Shown: positions 11,847 through 26,990 of the stretch, piece by piece | Layout of the letters: every line of letters starts with the position of its first letter | Numbering within the stretch: the first letter of the stretch is position 1 | Assembly (NCBI GenBank): GCA_949752735.1 | Contig: OX457047.1 | Span: 11,845,976-11,909,975 of the forward strand | Direction of reading: 5' to 3' | Origin: Lumbricus terrestris | Lineage: Eukaryota; Annelida; Clitellata; Crassiclitellata; Lumbricidae | Length of the DNA: 64,000 nucleotides | Program-made: the position numbers and the translations under genes | The notes under the pieces: model-generated | The model's input: the letters and a program-made list of their open reading frames with translations, nothing else | Told to the model about the DNA's origin: nothing | Databases searched by the model: none

Positions 11847-14800
11847 GACAAAATCTGGTTGGACAAAAGAACCGCGGAAGGCCACGGAATTAAAGCGCTG
11901 GATGGTGACTGATAAGCGCTGGAAGAGATAACAAGTTTCTCTAGAGTCTCCGGAAAGTTGGGAAAGACGCCTTCCTAGATCTTTAATAAAATCAAGGCCG
12001 TCTTCGTTGATGGGACCCAGGGTCTCGAAGGCCAACGGCACAAATAAGTGGGTTTTGGACAGTTCACTGTACTTCAAATTCTTTCTGGTGGCTGCCATCT
12101 CAGCCGCCGCTCCAGCTGCAACCGACATTGAATTAAGGTAGGAGGGAGCCACGGTGTCCGTCACTGTCACATCCCAAACAAGACTGCGACCACCACGCCA
12201 TGGAATGAGAGTCATCCCATCGGGACGCTTTCCGTCCGTCCTCAACAAACCGGTGGGCTGTTTGGTGTTGGGAACGCCTGCACGAGTCAGGCTGCGGCTG
12301 AACAGGTCGTTCAGTACGGCGTGTCTGGCAATCCTTCCAGGACCGAGACCACACGACAGACCATGCGAGCCATCTGCTGTAACCACTGCTCCACAGGGAC
12401 ATGCGTGTGGCTCGCATATACCCGCACCAAGACGGAGGCTTACTGCAATTCTTACAGCCTCATCGTCCAGCCTCAAACCACATGACGATATTGGAAGTGC
12501 AAACAGCCAGTCGCCACTGTGAGGCGCAGCAACTGCTTTAAGGCGTGCTTGGTGGTAAGCGTCAGTGTGGGTGGTGTCCAGTGACTCTACCACCTTGATG
12601 ACAAGCGGTCTGTCCCAGTGTGACTGTTTGTGGGCTACACTCTCGTCTGGTGGTGTGATGTGGCTCTCGTCGCACCAACGTCGCGTCATCTCTTCCACAC
12701 ATAAGTCGATGACAGTGTTATTGAATCCAAGCATGGAGGATTGGAGGTCGTGGGTGCCTGCAGCAGAAGCCAAAAAGGCAGGGAGTGCAAGCGAAGCTAC
12801 CCGACGAATTCCCAGTCCACCCATCTTCACGGGCAAAGAGGCCTGTAGCCATTGATCATTCGATAAGGCGATGTTGAAGACTGTGCTTAAACCATATCGA
12901 AGAATACTGTCGAATCTGTCCAACAAAACGTGACCTGTACACTGGCTGCACCTTAATGTATACACCAGTCTCTGAGAGCTGAGTGAGAATCTGAGGAGGG
13001 TCAGAGCATCATGTTTGGAAATGGACTCTAGTCTACTTATTGCCAACTCCAACTCCGTGCATCTGTCCTCCAGACATTTCGTCAATGCTTCACTTGTGGA
13101 CAATGGTGCACCTAGCAAACAGACTCTCTCTGGTGTCGTGACGGTGAAATTTCGGAAGACACTGTCGGAGTACTGCATGTCATTGTGATATATGATTTCA
13201 CACTTTTCTTGATTGAGTTGCAGTCCAAGTTGCTCGCATCGCTGCTTCAGTAGTTTCACGTCTTTCTCCACCATAGCTGCCTCACCTCCTAGAGATACAT
13301 CATCCATGTATCCCAGGACCAGCGGTGATGACAAATCCTGCAGAATTGGCTGTAGTGGAAGGCAAAAGAGCAAAGGACCGAGCGGGTCTCCTTGTTGAGG
13401 TCCGACTTGTGACAAGATGGTATACTGACCGAACAGAAGCTGTGAAGGTTCTGCGTATGCCAGGTGACAGAATGGAGCCAGTTCCGGAAGGACATCATCA
13501 ATCGAAGAGAGCATCCTGTCTCTGAAGAGGCTATTGAAGGCATTCTTAAAGTCCAGCTTTACCAAGATGGACCCTATTGGCATTGCTTCCAGGAAGCGTC
13601 TCGCTGAATGAACCGCCGCCTCTGCTCCACCCGGAACACCAACACCCACTTGCCTCGGTGCGAGATAGTCAGTTGCCGTTGAGACCGCGTAGGTATTTGC
13701 ACATTTGGATGCGAGCCTGCGCCAACAATAGCCTATTACAATCGGGCGCAGACCTCCAGATGCTTTTCGTAGAGCAATGAGAGTTCCTCCAAAGAGTAAG
13801 GGTCTAATGAGTTCAGGGCATTCGCCTCTCAGAAGAAGGTTGACCAGACCGGTGATAGCGGAAATCAGCTCTGAACCAACTTCAGTGCAATTCACCAGGT
13901 CTGAAAGATGCTGGGGTCGAAGACCGTCTAGTCCGCCCGAAGAACCCTGCGGGAAAGAGCGGATCCGGCCAAGCACCTCATCTTCTGTTGTCTGAAAGGG
14001 CGCCACTGTGTTTTTTGCCGTGATGCGAGGTCGGTCGATTGGAGGCGAAGGGTGTTTTGAGCGTAGCTCCGTCAGGGTGTCAAGGTCAGCCGAAACGGGT
14101 CTGTCGTTAGAGCACAGAATTCTGATTGCCGCTCTGATATTGCCATCCTCTAGTTTGGATGCAACAGCTGAAGCAACCGACTGGCCGACATCTGCTTTAT
14201 ATTTTCCACCATGGCTGTCATTGATGGGGGACTCAGCGAAGATTTCATCCCTCTTAAGCTTCCAGGATGTCTGGAAGTCATCTACCCGTTTCTTGATGGT
14301 TGATGACAGATTGTGGCGGCGGCCTCCTCTTCTTGGTTGTTCCAAGATCGCAGCCCCAAAAGTGAGTAGCATCTGCCATGTGGACAGGTTTCCGGCGTCA
14401 ATCAAGACTTTGTTGATGATGGTAGTGAGAAGACGACCGGTTTGTAGTCTAGCTGCTTTCGGGATGCGTTTCAGCAATCTGTTAGGCAGTGTTGGGTGTG
14501 AGATTCTGATATCAGGGTCACCGCTGTTCACCGACAATCGCTCAGTTCTGACATCCGACGGCGTCGTCTCAACCTCAACTGTCTGGCGGAGATCTACCTC
14601 TTGATTGTCACTTTGGCTGCAGCTCGCTCCGAGAGGAAGTCTATGCGACCCAGGACACGGTTGATTTCGAGGGCCGTGCAGATGAACCTTCCCGTCTTTG
14701 TTGTGAAGCTGTCTTAACGATCTGCATACACAGCAGACGCCTTTAGCTTTTTGTGACGTACGTACGGGCGACGTCATGTAATCCGTCGTGAGACGACGAT

Positions 14801-15109
14801 GCGTTGTCATGGTAACGTTTACGTCATAGCTTGCCGTTTAAACGAGTTAGTTGAATTTGAATGGCTCAATGAAAGTTAAGAAGAAACCAAACTAGTGACC
14901 AACCATATTGAACAGAATCCAGGTCGCTTCGCCAAGCGTGACTTGATCTTAGCGAAACGGGTAATACTAAATGAAAACTTCGAATCACGAGACGTTGAAC
15001 TTTCAGATGGTGATAAAATCCAGCGCAAAAAATTAATAGTTTCGTAAATATTGATTAAATAGCAAGAGGGCTAAAAATGTCAGCCCACACTGTCCGCTGG
15101 TGACGTCAC

Positions 15110-15148
<39 letters not shown>

Positions 15149-18100
15149 GGACGTTTTATTTAGCCTCATGGTAGACTACTCAGAAAGTTTGTAGCAGATG
15201 ATAAACGACGGTAAAATTTACGGTGATGGTTGAATGGCAATACACAGACACACAGAAGAGAAGGACGTGGGCTCGATATCTGCAAGGGCCCATAGGGTTG
15301 GCTTAGACTTCAATTCCCTACGACATGATGATGGCAAAATGAGCAGCAGTAGGATGGATTGGTGCCTAACAGGCTGCCATACAGTTATAAAATTGACTCA
15401 CTCTTTTTAAATTGCCACTTCCTAGTATTTCATGAAATCATACTGCAGTTTGTCAGTTTCGATTGAATAAACGAATAATATTCCTAGTAAACATTTTCAA
15501 AGTTCTGCCTTAAAATGCACTTCTGTAGATCCATCAGATAGCTAAGTGTGAGGTACTTTTGTAAGGTACTGAAAATGCATTTAAGTAAAGGCATGCACAA
15601 TTACATGCATATATGGCTATATGTGTCTGTCAGCTTCTACACCAGCAGTTTTCAAACTCTATTTTTATTGTACCCCTCCCCAATGTAAAAAAATCAAATG
15701 TTGGCATACCTGCAGGAATGTCAGATCAGAAACAAAATGCCAGAACCCACTATGGGAAACGCTGCCATACACTTCTGCAGAACCCACTATGGGAAACGCT
15801 GCCATACACTTCTGCAGAACCCACTATGGGAAACGCTGCCATACACTTCTGCAGAACCCACTATGGGAAACGCTGCCATACACTCATAGAAACTTCATAT
15901 TACTGGAATTTTTTCACATACCATTACTGATGCCTGGCGTACCACCAGGGGTACATGTACCACAGTCTGAAAGCACCTGTTCTACACCTTCAACAACCCT
16001 AGGTCGACGGGATATCATATGTTTTACCAAGTCCTTCTTCATCTCCCTACAATATTCGTCTAGTTCAGTGTTTTCCACCCTTTTTTGACATTAGGGCCAC
16101 TTTTTCTAAGTAGGAGGGTACGAGGGCCACGGTTTCTTAGTTGAAGGACATTAGGGGCCACAATGCTAAAATTTAACTATGGTCTACACTATCAGGTACA
16201 AGCAATTTATCAAATAAAGCATAGGCTTAAGCTTAGATTTCAATATTCGACCACCAGGTAGCCTACAAGCATATAAAATTGTTATAATTCAATCAAAATA
16301 GAATGTTTGATGTCATTTAGAGATGTCAACCTAAAACAAATTGTAATAGAAAATAATTATGTGTTTTATCTGGTCCAAATTGTCAATTTTTTCATATATT
16401 TTTGTTAATTCTTTCAGAGATGAGGGCCATTTTTTAGGCCTGGCGGGCCACCTTTGGCCCGCAGGCCACGGGTTGGAAACCAGTGATCATGACACAACAT
16501 ATGACTAAATACCAGCAAATCCAGAGACATGCTCATAAATTGCAGCGGAAAGAGGACACAGCTCGACATGGGTAGAATCACTCAGAGGCCAAAATCTCCA
16601 CGTAACGAAACACATCAATGATATTCTAGTCACTCACTCCACACACACTCAGATTGCTTAAAGCACACGGCTTGCCAGCAGTAGCACTGCAGGTGGTGGC
16701 AAGTCTGACAACAATTGTCCACGTCTTGAAGGCAGTACCTGCCTGTTTGAATGTTTGTTTTCTGTACCTGGATAATGGACATCTAAATAAATAAAGAGAA
16801 GATTCTGGTGTCTGTCTGTTTGACTGGGATGCATTTACACAGTTTCTGAGCTTTTCACCCCAAACCTTCACTACTCTTCTGTCGGTGTGGGCATGGGACA
16901 CCCAGTGGAGGGGTTGGCGAATCTCTACCACCATGGGAGACAGGGTGGGGAGTCGAAAAGCCTAATTTTCGCTATAAATTTGCATTCCCTCTTAACTGGT
17001 CCAAATCTTACCTTTCAGATCATTCTCAGATGGTCGTCCTTGGTGATTCCAGAACGACCTGGGCTAAAGTTAGCTTTGTAGTCCCACAGGGCTCAGTCCT
17101 TGGCCCAATCTTGTATCTACTTTATACTGCTGACAATCCTTCTTTGTTTGCTACACACTTGGCCACTGGCCATCTGTATGCTGATGATGTCAAGACCTTT
17201 GTACATGGTTCTCCTGCTGATCAGGATGCTCTTGTGGGACTGATTGACTCTCTTGTCACATGATCTCCACTCTTGTAAGTCATCCAACCGACTTTGCCTT
17301 AATCCCACTAAGATACAACTGATCTGGTTTGGTACTAAACAGCAGCTCCTTAAACTTAGGGGCCGTCCATAAAGTACGTCACACTCCAGGGGGGAGGGGG
17401 TGTAAGAAAGTGTGACAGTTTGTGACAGGGGGAGGGGGTCAGGCCATGTGTGATGTCACACATTTATTTTTTAAATTCTTTTTTATTAATTTTGTGCTTA
17501 GTACCTAAAATCCGACCCGGCCCGGCCAGGCGTGCCTAAAACCCGGCCTGGCGGGATAAAAGTTGATTTCCCGTCACTATCAAAGCGTTTAGGGACACAC
17601 GTCACTATCAGAGGGATTAGGGATAGTATCCTAGGGTTTAAAGGGTTAGGTAAATGGCTATGTTTTTTTTTTAAATTCGAAAGTGTGACGTACTTTATGG
17701 GGGGGGTCCGAGATTTGTGACAGTTTGTGACAGGGGGGAGGGTCAAAAATGGTCAAAAATAGCGTGACGTACTTTATGGACGGCCCCTTAACTTCCCACT
17801 CTTGTCCTCAATGTACCCTGACTTTACATTTTTATCTAGCATCCGTGATTTGAGCATCACTCTTGATAGCACCCTTTCATTCTCTGATCACCTCTCACAG
17901 TTGACATGTTCATGTTATTATCACCTGAGGCGTCTGAGAGCCTTTTGTAATTTAAAACCATTGTTCACGCTTTTATTTGCTGTCGAATTAGCTACTGCAA
18001 CTCACTATTTGAGCTGGGCTTCCCAAAGTTTGCTTATCCTTCCTTCAGTCAGTTATGAACTCGGCAGCCAGACTCATTGCTCGTCTACCTCGCTATTCCC

Positions 18101-21100
18101 ACATTTCTACCTACATGACTGATGTTCTTCACTGGCTTACTGCTGCCTCTCGTATCCAATTCAAGGTACTGCTCTTAGTTTCAAAAACTCAAACTGGACA
18201 AGCTCCTAAATACCTTTGTGACTTGATGCATAAACCACTTTCTGCAGTCTTTTCCCGCCCTCTCCGGTCTGCTGATCGACTAGATCTCTTGGTTCCAAGA
18301 GCAAGGACTGCCATGGCCCAACACCGAGCCTTTGCCATTGTAGGCCCTTCTATGTAAAATGACCTCCATCCCGCTATCCGTAGTAAGATCTTATTGGGGG
18401 TGTCATCTTCAGCTCTTCGCTACTTGAAGTTTTTTATTTCCTTGGGGTTGTCACGCTGAGAGCGCCTCTGAATAGCTAGTCTGTAAGAGGCGCTTTATAA
18501 ATGCTCATATACAATACAATACAATAAATTTCCATTCCGTTGCCATAGTTTCACAGTTTTTCAACTGAAACGTTGCAGCTAAACAGCTATTGTGCTACAG
18601 GGTCCACCTTGCCCCACCCAACACACACTTCACCCCGTAGGAACACGATGGACACAGGGTATTGCTGGAGGAGGAGGAACAATTTGCTGGTAAACGCAAA
18701 TATGACGAGAGGCGTACCGGTTAGGAAGTCGGAGTGTGATGAGCTCGGGGGTTGGGTGTGGTGGAGTGGGGTGGGTGGCGTGGGAAGCGGGCGGCTGGGG
18801 AGCCGCCGGGTGGAGGCAGGGTATTGTTGGGAGGAGGAAAAAACAATTTGCCCCGAAACGGAAATATCACGAGAGGCATACTGGTTATGAGGTCGGAGTA
18901 TGATGAGGTTGGGGTTCGGTGGGGTGGAGTGGGGTGCGGGTGGTTGGGGAGCAGGCGGTCAGGGCGGGTTGGAGTGGGCCAAAAGCGAAATTTATCAGGC
19001 AATGCAGAGTACCCCAGGGAGATGGAGGCAAGGTGGACCGGCGGGTTGGGGGGGCGGTGGGTGTGGGATGTGGAAAGAAGTGGGGTGGGAGTAGGAGCAA
19101 GGATATGGGATGAAGTCAAGTAAGGGTGGAGAAGTTGCTGAGAAGCTTAACAAGGTTTCAGCACCTGCAGAAACTCCTTACACATGCGGCATAACTAAAT
19201 GCCCAGATACATATATACACAGAGAAAAACATATTTTCAAAAGTAGAATCAGTGTCATCGCTAAATGATGACATATATATTGTGCATGTGTGTGTGTGTG
19301 AATAAATATACACACATAAAGTGTGAATAAACTAACTGTTTCAATCATGCGTTTCATAGAACAGTGGATTACAATAAATATTTTGAAATAGTAAGACTAC
19401 CATTTCAGAGCAGACAAAATTGAGTGTAACTGACAAAAAGTTCTTCAGTTGAGGCTTTTGGTTTCATAACAGCTGGTCCTTAGTTTCGCATTGGTATGGA
19501 ATTCAGAAATGACAACATTACACAACTAGTCAATATGCAACTAGAAAGAAGTGCCATGTCTCTATGATGCTTACAGAAGTTTTTAGCATATGATTTACAG
19601 AAAGATAGGGTCAGCTCATCTGTTTCAATACCTTTTGGAACTTGTCGAAATGATAACAAAAGCCATGGTTCCCTAGTTCCAACAACACTTCCAATTTCTG
19701 ATGCAAACGTGTCGCCACAGTTACAGGCAATAGCTCCCAGGACAGCAACTGAAAGCCAAGAGGCACTATATCGCTGTTGAAAGTCCACGGGATATTCTCC
19801 ACATCCAGAATCAATCAGGTAGACAAGAGCAAGTTCTGAAGCCACACCAGCATTACAGATCACCTGCAACCAATTTCGCTGACCTCCTGCAACAGTAGAA
19901 TCATAAAAAATGACACTTTATATAAAAAGCAGAATTTACGGAATTCACAAAAGAGCAAACCTATACAAAGAACTTTATGATGACCAGTGAAGGACAAATG
20001 CTATGCAATATACTGTAAAGATTTGCTAGATTCATTCAGTCAGTATTTATGGTGATCATTTATATCGTTTTGGTCTGCCTTTATTTCTCCTTCTTTTAAA
20101 TCTTCCATAGTGTGGAATTTGGTGAGCTGGCATTATCACTACAGGTTCAAACCATTGAAGTCTTCCATGAATTATTTTTGTCTAACAGAGCTGCCTGGAT
20201 AGTTAGTAATTTACACTGTGTCCGGATGAAAAGTAGAACACAAAACAAAGTGTCATAACTCGGCCAAAACTTTTAGGATTTGTCTGAAATTTTAAACACA
20301 GCAACAGTCACCATATATACACGAGATCCTAGAACCAATTAGAAATATTTGTGAGTTTTTCAAATTTATGAGCGTTTAAAATGCAGCACCGAAAAATTGA
20401 ACTTTCCAACATGGAAAACCTGAAAGGAAGTGAAATTCAGCTATATATGGTGTTCAAAATGTCCTCCTTGTTCACGAACACACGACCGTAGACATAGTAG
20501 ATTAATAGCTGTCCTGGGAGACACTTGGCTTCATATCCCGCAGCTGTCGCCGTCCAGCAGTCCAGACCTTGATCTGGAGTACACGTACTGGAGGAGCGCA
20601 TTTTTTGTTCACGAGTTTTCATGACATCGACAACCGCAGGGCGTAGGGCGGTTCTGTTTGAAGAGTGGCAGCTGTTTGACCAGGTGATCATTGATCGGAC
20701 CATCAAACAGTAGCGTCTACGTCTACGGTCGTGCGTCCGTGAACTCATGTCACAAGAAGTTAGAGACCAGGAAATACTGAACTCATGTCACAAGAAGTTA
20801 GAGACCAGGAAATACTGAACTCATGTCACAAGAAGTTAGAGACCAGGAAATACTGAACTCATGTCACAAGAAGTTAGAGACCAGGAAATACTGAACTCAT
20901 GTCACAAGAAGTTAGAGACCAGGAAATACTGAACTCATGTCACAAGAAGTTAGAGACCAGGAAATACTGAACTCATGTCACAGGAAGTTAGAGACCAGGA
21001 AATACTGAACTCATGTCACAAGAAGTTAGAGACCAGGAAATACTGAACTCATGTCACAAGAAGTTAGAGACCAGGAAATACTGAACTCATGTCACAAGAA

Positions 21101-24100
21101 GTTAGAGACCAGGAAATACTGAACTCATGTCACAAGAAGTTAGAGACCAGGAAATACTGAACTCATGTCACAGGAAGTTAGAGACCAGGAAATACTGAAC
21201 TCATGTCACAGGAAGTTAGAGACCAGGAAATACTGAACTCATGTCACAAGCAATTAGTTCATTCATTCATTCATTCAGAGCATTTATATAGCGCCCCTTC
21301 AAGAAACTACTCAGAGGCGCTCCCAGCCCAACCACGTATGTGTATATAAGTATATATATGCTTAGTGGCTGGGAAATACTGAACTCATGTCACAAGCACC
21401 AGGAGACTATAGATTTGGTTCTGCTACTACCTTCAAGTCAGCATCAGCTACATGCTTCAAAGGGAAAATATCTTTTGAGGCCTGCTGTAGCATCACTAGC
21501 ACAGACACAAGCCGTACAGTACTATATATGCTTATTCACACACTGGTGAATAAGCTGGTCTCCCTGACATGGCTTCTGTGGGCACTAAGAAATTCTCGAA
21601 GATTTATGTTACATAACAAATGCGGATGTGGTCTTGCCCCAGAAGCTGAGACAGTTCAGACTGGCGACTTGGACATATTGCACTGTCATTGTCTGCTGAA
21701 TTTGAGTGGTCTTGCCTATCAGTCCACTTTCTCCCATATAGCAAGTTCCCATCCCTGCTCTACAACTGTTCCTATATAGGACTGTACATGTAGGTCCATG
21801 TGCACTCATCTGGCTGGCAGAGTTCAGCCTTCTGCCCTGTCATCATCCCAAATTAACAGCATAACTTCATCAGAACCTACAAACTAAAAGTTCGTAGCTT
21901 GTCAAATGTGACAGATCCATATGTTAGACTCCATATGTGTAAGTGGTCATCCAATGGTCATCCCTCTAGCTTCTAGTACATTGTTTACTAAAAGATAAAA
22001 TGCCTGCCTTTAATTAAATTAAACTCCTGATATAGGCAAGAGCAGATTAGCTTACCCTTGACATGGTGCCATTTAAATGTTTAATTACAACAGTTCACAA
22101 CTGGAGGCATTGCACTCTGGCTCCCAATGATTATAATATACAAACATAAGCTTAATAGAAAAACACTGTTTATACGGTAAAGCCATGAACTGACATTTCT
22201 TTATTCAAAGTACCTTCTCTGAAATCGATCTCCAGCTTTCGCTTTTGGCTTGATCGCCATTTTGTGATTTTGGAACCAGCCAAAAAGAAAATCAGCAATG
22301 AAGCCATGAAACAGTAGCTGCTGAGAGTCATAATGAGTCCGACCAAAAATCCTAAAAGAGAAATAAGAAATTGGTGACAGTGACACACATAAATTATTAA
22401 TTATAGCACTGCATCAACATATATCCCAAGACTCACTCTGAATGGCAGTGTGCATCTAATGATTGAAAACCTGCACAACAGGTTTCACATCGAAATCTGA
22501 AGATAAAAACATCCCAGAAAACAAACTTCTTTTATGCACATGTTAACGATAAGTTCATAATACGTCAGTCAACAATCCTTTGAATCCTGCTGAATGTAAT
22601 ATTATTGCTCAGTTCTGATTCTGGATATTTCTCCTGCTTTTTGCCGATTACAGATTCGATCCAATTAATCAGCAACATTTATTTTAATTTGAAAAAACCA
22701 CAAAAACCACAGGGCCTAAGAAATAAGGTCGACAGTCTGCCATTGTTGCTGTTACGTTGACGTATTTGTATCATTTTTAGTGATAATGATATCTGCAGGA
22801 GGTTGCTGAAGCAGGTTCCTATTTTTGCACTAATGAGAACCAAAACTGTTTTTGGTCAAAATATTACTTCCTCTGGTATATTGCATCAGTAGTCCAGCAT
22901 GTGTTGATTCTGATTAATTCCTTGCCTATACATTTGCTTTGAGTGTTCGTAATCTGGGAGTAACACTTGACTCCTCAGTACTCACTCATGTTTAAGGAGT
23001 GCATATCTAACTTGACCCACTTTTGCTATTTTCAACTGAGGCGGCTCAGAGTCATCAGACGGTCAGTCTGTCCTTCTGTCTTCACTACCATGTTCATGCG
23101 TTTGTCTGTTCCCGCTGAGACCAAGTGCTGTAACTCTCTGCTCATGGGCCTCCCAAAACAAAGTCTTCTCCTCTTCAATCAGTCTTAAATGCTTAAGTAC
23201 CATACATGCCTAAACTTTTGTGTCTGTCTATGTTAGATTGTCACAGGAAATGTGAAGAACATTATATCAAGTGTAGTCAGCTTCAAAGTTCAAACGTCAG
23301 CCATAAGATTTTTAAAATGTACTATCTGGAGGGCAGTATAGTTTCTGCTTGCTCTGTTAAGAGCCTATTATACAGTGGTTCTTTAAACTGGAAGTGCCTC
23401 TGATTGGCTCGTGCTGTGAGAGGCACTTTATAAGTCTATAAACAGAATCGAATAGAAATCGGTTCCAACTACAAAATATGACAAATTTCCTAAACTACCT
23501 AGGTGCCACTGATTCTGATTATATAAACGATTATTATCACAACTGTCTTGTCTTCAACTGACCTCAACCTGAGGATTGTACGCCAGTGGCATAATAGCTT
23601 TTCATGAGCACAGGTGCAGAAGGGTCCTGTATGGAACCCTGTTTGGCCTTGTAGTTACCTTTTGTAGGTCACTAATGGTACCAATCTGGATGGGTTTCTC
23701 ACTTCCTGAAGATATTCACTTGACAAATACCTGCCCATTCATCCATGTTCCAGCAACTTTCTTTTCCGACAGTTTCTGAACCCTTACAGACAACGCTCCT
23801 ATAGTTTGCAGTATTGAGACAGAAAAAATTACAATAATAGGTAGGGTCAGCATTTTAGTAAAATGCAACCTGGGTGCCCAAGATCGATCTGAATGGGTGC
23901 CCGAATCAGTGACAGTGACACTCAATAGGGTCACCTTAATTTGTTATTGAATCCCAGTTACTAGTTAAATTTCATAACATATATGCTATACTGATTGATA
24001 ATTGTCACCAGGGAGTGTCTCTTAAATGTAGGCAGGATAACCTAACTGGAAGAGACACTCCCACTGCAGGCGGATTTAACCATAGACCTTCAATCCATAG

Positions 24101-26533
24101 GCAATTAGGCATATTTAGCTATATCCACCCACCCTCCCTGCAGTGGCGTAACTAGGAGGGCCCTAGACAAAATATGAAGATGGGGCCCTCTCCCTACGGT
24201 ACTTATTGAAATGTATTATTACTTATTAATTTACTGAAATGCTGATGTATATAAACAAGATACAAGGACAAATTACAATAAACTGTAAGTTCCTAACAAG
24301 GCTGAAATGACAATAATGACATGTGCGACTGAAGTTAAGTAGGCTGGCCTTAACGGCCCGCTGCCTATGTAAGGTTTGGTTGAAGTCCTTTGCTATAGTG
24401 TGAAGTCATTCAGTCAAAACTCAGAACTCTGCTGGAGCTGGGCGTCTCCGACTCGTCGCGTCGTGTCGGGTTGACGGAACTTGACGGGTTCTATTTAACA
24501 TATTTTTTCGGAGTCTTGCAAACTCGGGGGCCCCTCTGGGGCCTCTACACTCGGGGGCCCCTAGACTTTGTCTTACCCAGTCTACCCTATTGTTACGCCA
24601 CTGCCTCCCCGCACTCCTCTTGTTTTTATGCTGGTCATCCCAGGGTTTGAGTGGGAACGCGTGGGAACAGCATTCCACTGGTCTCAAAATTTCTTGCTTG
24701 TGTTTCCACTGCTCAGTGACCTGGAACCATGGAAACACATGCATTCCAATAAAACTCTTCTTCTGCATTTCCACTTCTCACCCATTCGACGTTCCCACCG
24801 CTCAACCAAACCACTTTAACCACTGGCTCTTCTTCAACCATACATGAACGGTGAGAACTGTTCAAAATCATTTCTTCCGACGTCCATGGCCTTTGTTGCA
24901 ATGCAAGCTGTTATTTAAATTGGAATCCACCAGACGCGTGCATGGTGGACTGCTACAATGCGGTGCTCCTATTGAAATACCATTGCCTGACGCAAGCAAT
25001 ATTAGATCTGCCATGCTCCCACAACATACACCTTGGCTTCACAGGAAGATATAGCCTACTGGCAGTCAGGGCCGGATTAAGAAATGTGGGGGCCCTGTTC
25101 GGGAAATTTTTTGCGGATCTTCGGTCAAAAATTCTGATGACTTTTTTTAGTTGTTTGGTCGAAAATTTCATAGAATATACTGATTACTCCTCCCCAAAAA
25201 GTTGATGGCCTTTTTTACTCTTTGGTTGAAAATTGATAAAAAATCTTTCAAAAATCGGAAATTTTTTCCCCACATGTGTGGGCCCCCAAAAGTGTGGGGT
25301 CCCCTGTTCGGCCGAACATGTTGAACATGCCTTAATCCGGACCTGCTGGCAGTTAAGCCGTTAGACCAGTGGTTCTCAAACTTTTGCAGGCCACAGACCG
25401 GCAATAATTTTTACTGAAGCACGCGGACCGCTAACTTAAATGGCTAGTGCAAGCAAAACGACCTATTATTATAAAAAAGACTTAAGGCTATTTGTAATTA
25501 GGGATCTGTTTCAAAAATAAAAACATTACTATAGGTTAAGTGTATCACCTCAAATTTAGCATTAGGCTACACAGAGGCTCTGGGTTAATTTCATGTCTGT
25601 CAGAAACAAATCTATAGTTTAAATATTAATTGTGGATCATAATTATTTCAGTGCGAGCGGTCGATTATTTTTTTACTTCAATGGTTTGTTCAAACAGGAA
25701 ATAGGCTAAGTTCAGAATTATTATCATCAATTCATCATTCTATTCGCGCAGTGTCTGAGCGGTCACGCTCTTTCACTGTTTTTTTTTAAATAAGAAAACC
25801 AGTCCAGGCAGGTTTCTTTACGTTCATTGTGCATTTTTTAAATGCTTCAAACACATTTTTCATACTTAAAATTTTATATTATGTTAGAATTATAGGCTGC
25901 AATCTACATTGCACATCCAGCGATGCTCGATCAGTTAACTTGATTATTGCTCACAACATAAACACGAAATTCACTACAGTCATAAAAGTATGTAGTAGGA
26001 CTAAATTCCAAATCTACTTCAATTAATAATAGTCCTGCAAATTAAAATAAAACACTTTTAATTTATTTTAAAAATTTTACTTTTGAGATAGAAATTTGAA
26101 TAAACAATTCGAATAATTTCCCAATTTCCCAAAATGTAATAATTGCAATTTATTTTCACTCTTCTCCACGGACCGGTGGTCCGCGGACCACCACTTTGAG
26201 AACCACTGCATTAGACCAAACTGGTAAATAACAATCGGCATCAGTTTTAAAGTATCATGTCTCATATGCCGAGTTTGGGTATCAGTTTAACAGCCCGGGT
26301 GCAATCATTCGAACAGGTATCTGGACTTTTGGATACCCGCTGACAGAGCCTTCTATTACTGAGAGTTCGGCATTCGATGGTAAGGAGAAACTCGCGCTGT
26401 GATTGGTTGAAATTCATGGGCTCCATTGTAGTTCCAGATGTGTCGCTGTGTAAGAAGGGCAATATCAAATTGTATTGCATTGCAGTCACATAAAGTACCA
26501 CATGTCTCTGAACGCCACTTTACAGGTATCATT

Positions 26534-26581
<48 letters not shown>

Positions 26582-26953
26582 GTGAGACAGACACATTCAC
26601 ACATATACATAGACACGCAGATAGAGACACACACCGTTGAACACACACACACATAAACACATAGACAAGAGAGATAGACTGAGACATAGAGAAAGGGAGA
26701 CAGACAGACAGATACAGAGACAGACAGACATACAGACAGATGGACAGACATACACACAAACAAACTAATACAGTCACGTGACATAAATACACAGACACAT
26801 CAACACACATATAGACAGACATAATATAGACAGACAGACTAACAGACAAACAGACAGATAGACAGACAGAGAAACATATAGAGACAGAGAGAGGAAGATA
26901 GCGATCAACAAACGGACAAGCAGAGAGAGACAAAGAGAGATAGACTGACCAAC

Positions 26954-26990
<37 letters not shown>

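Noticed and set aside
12154..14604. Several plus-strand frames of 100-200 codons opposite copy H
   Set aside because: Antisense shadows of the 989-codon ORF.
15741..15883. Four regularly spaced repeats that could suggest a CRISPR array
   Set aside because: Repeats are contiguous with no spacers, lie inside a eukaryotic hAT MITE, and there are no cas genes.
20741..21250. Thirteen 38-bp repeats, also considered as CRISPR
   Set aside because: Direct tandem units without unique spacers; eukaryotic context.
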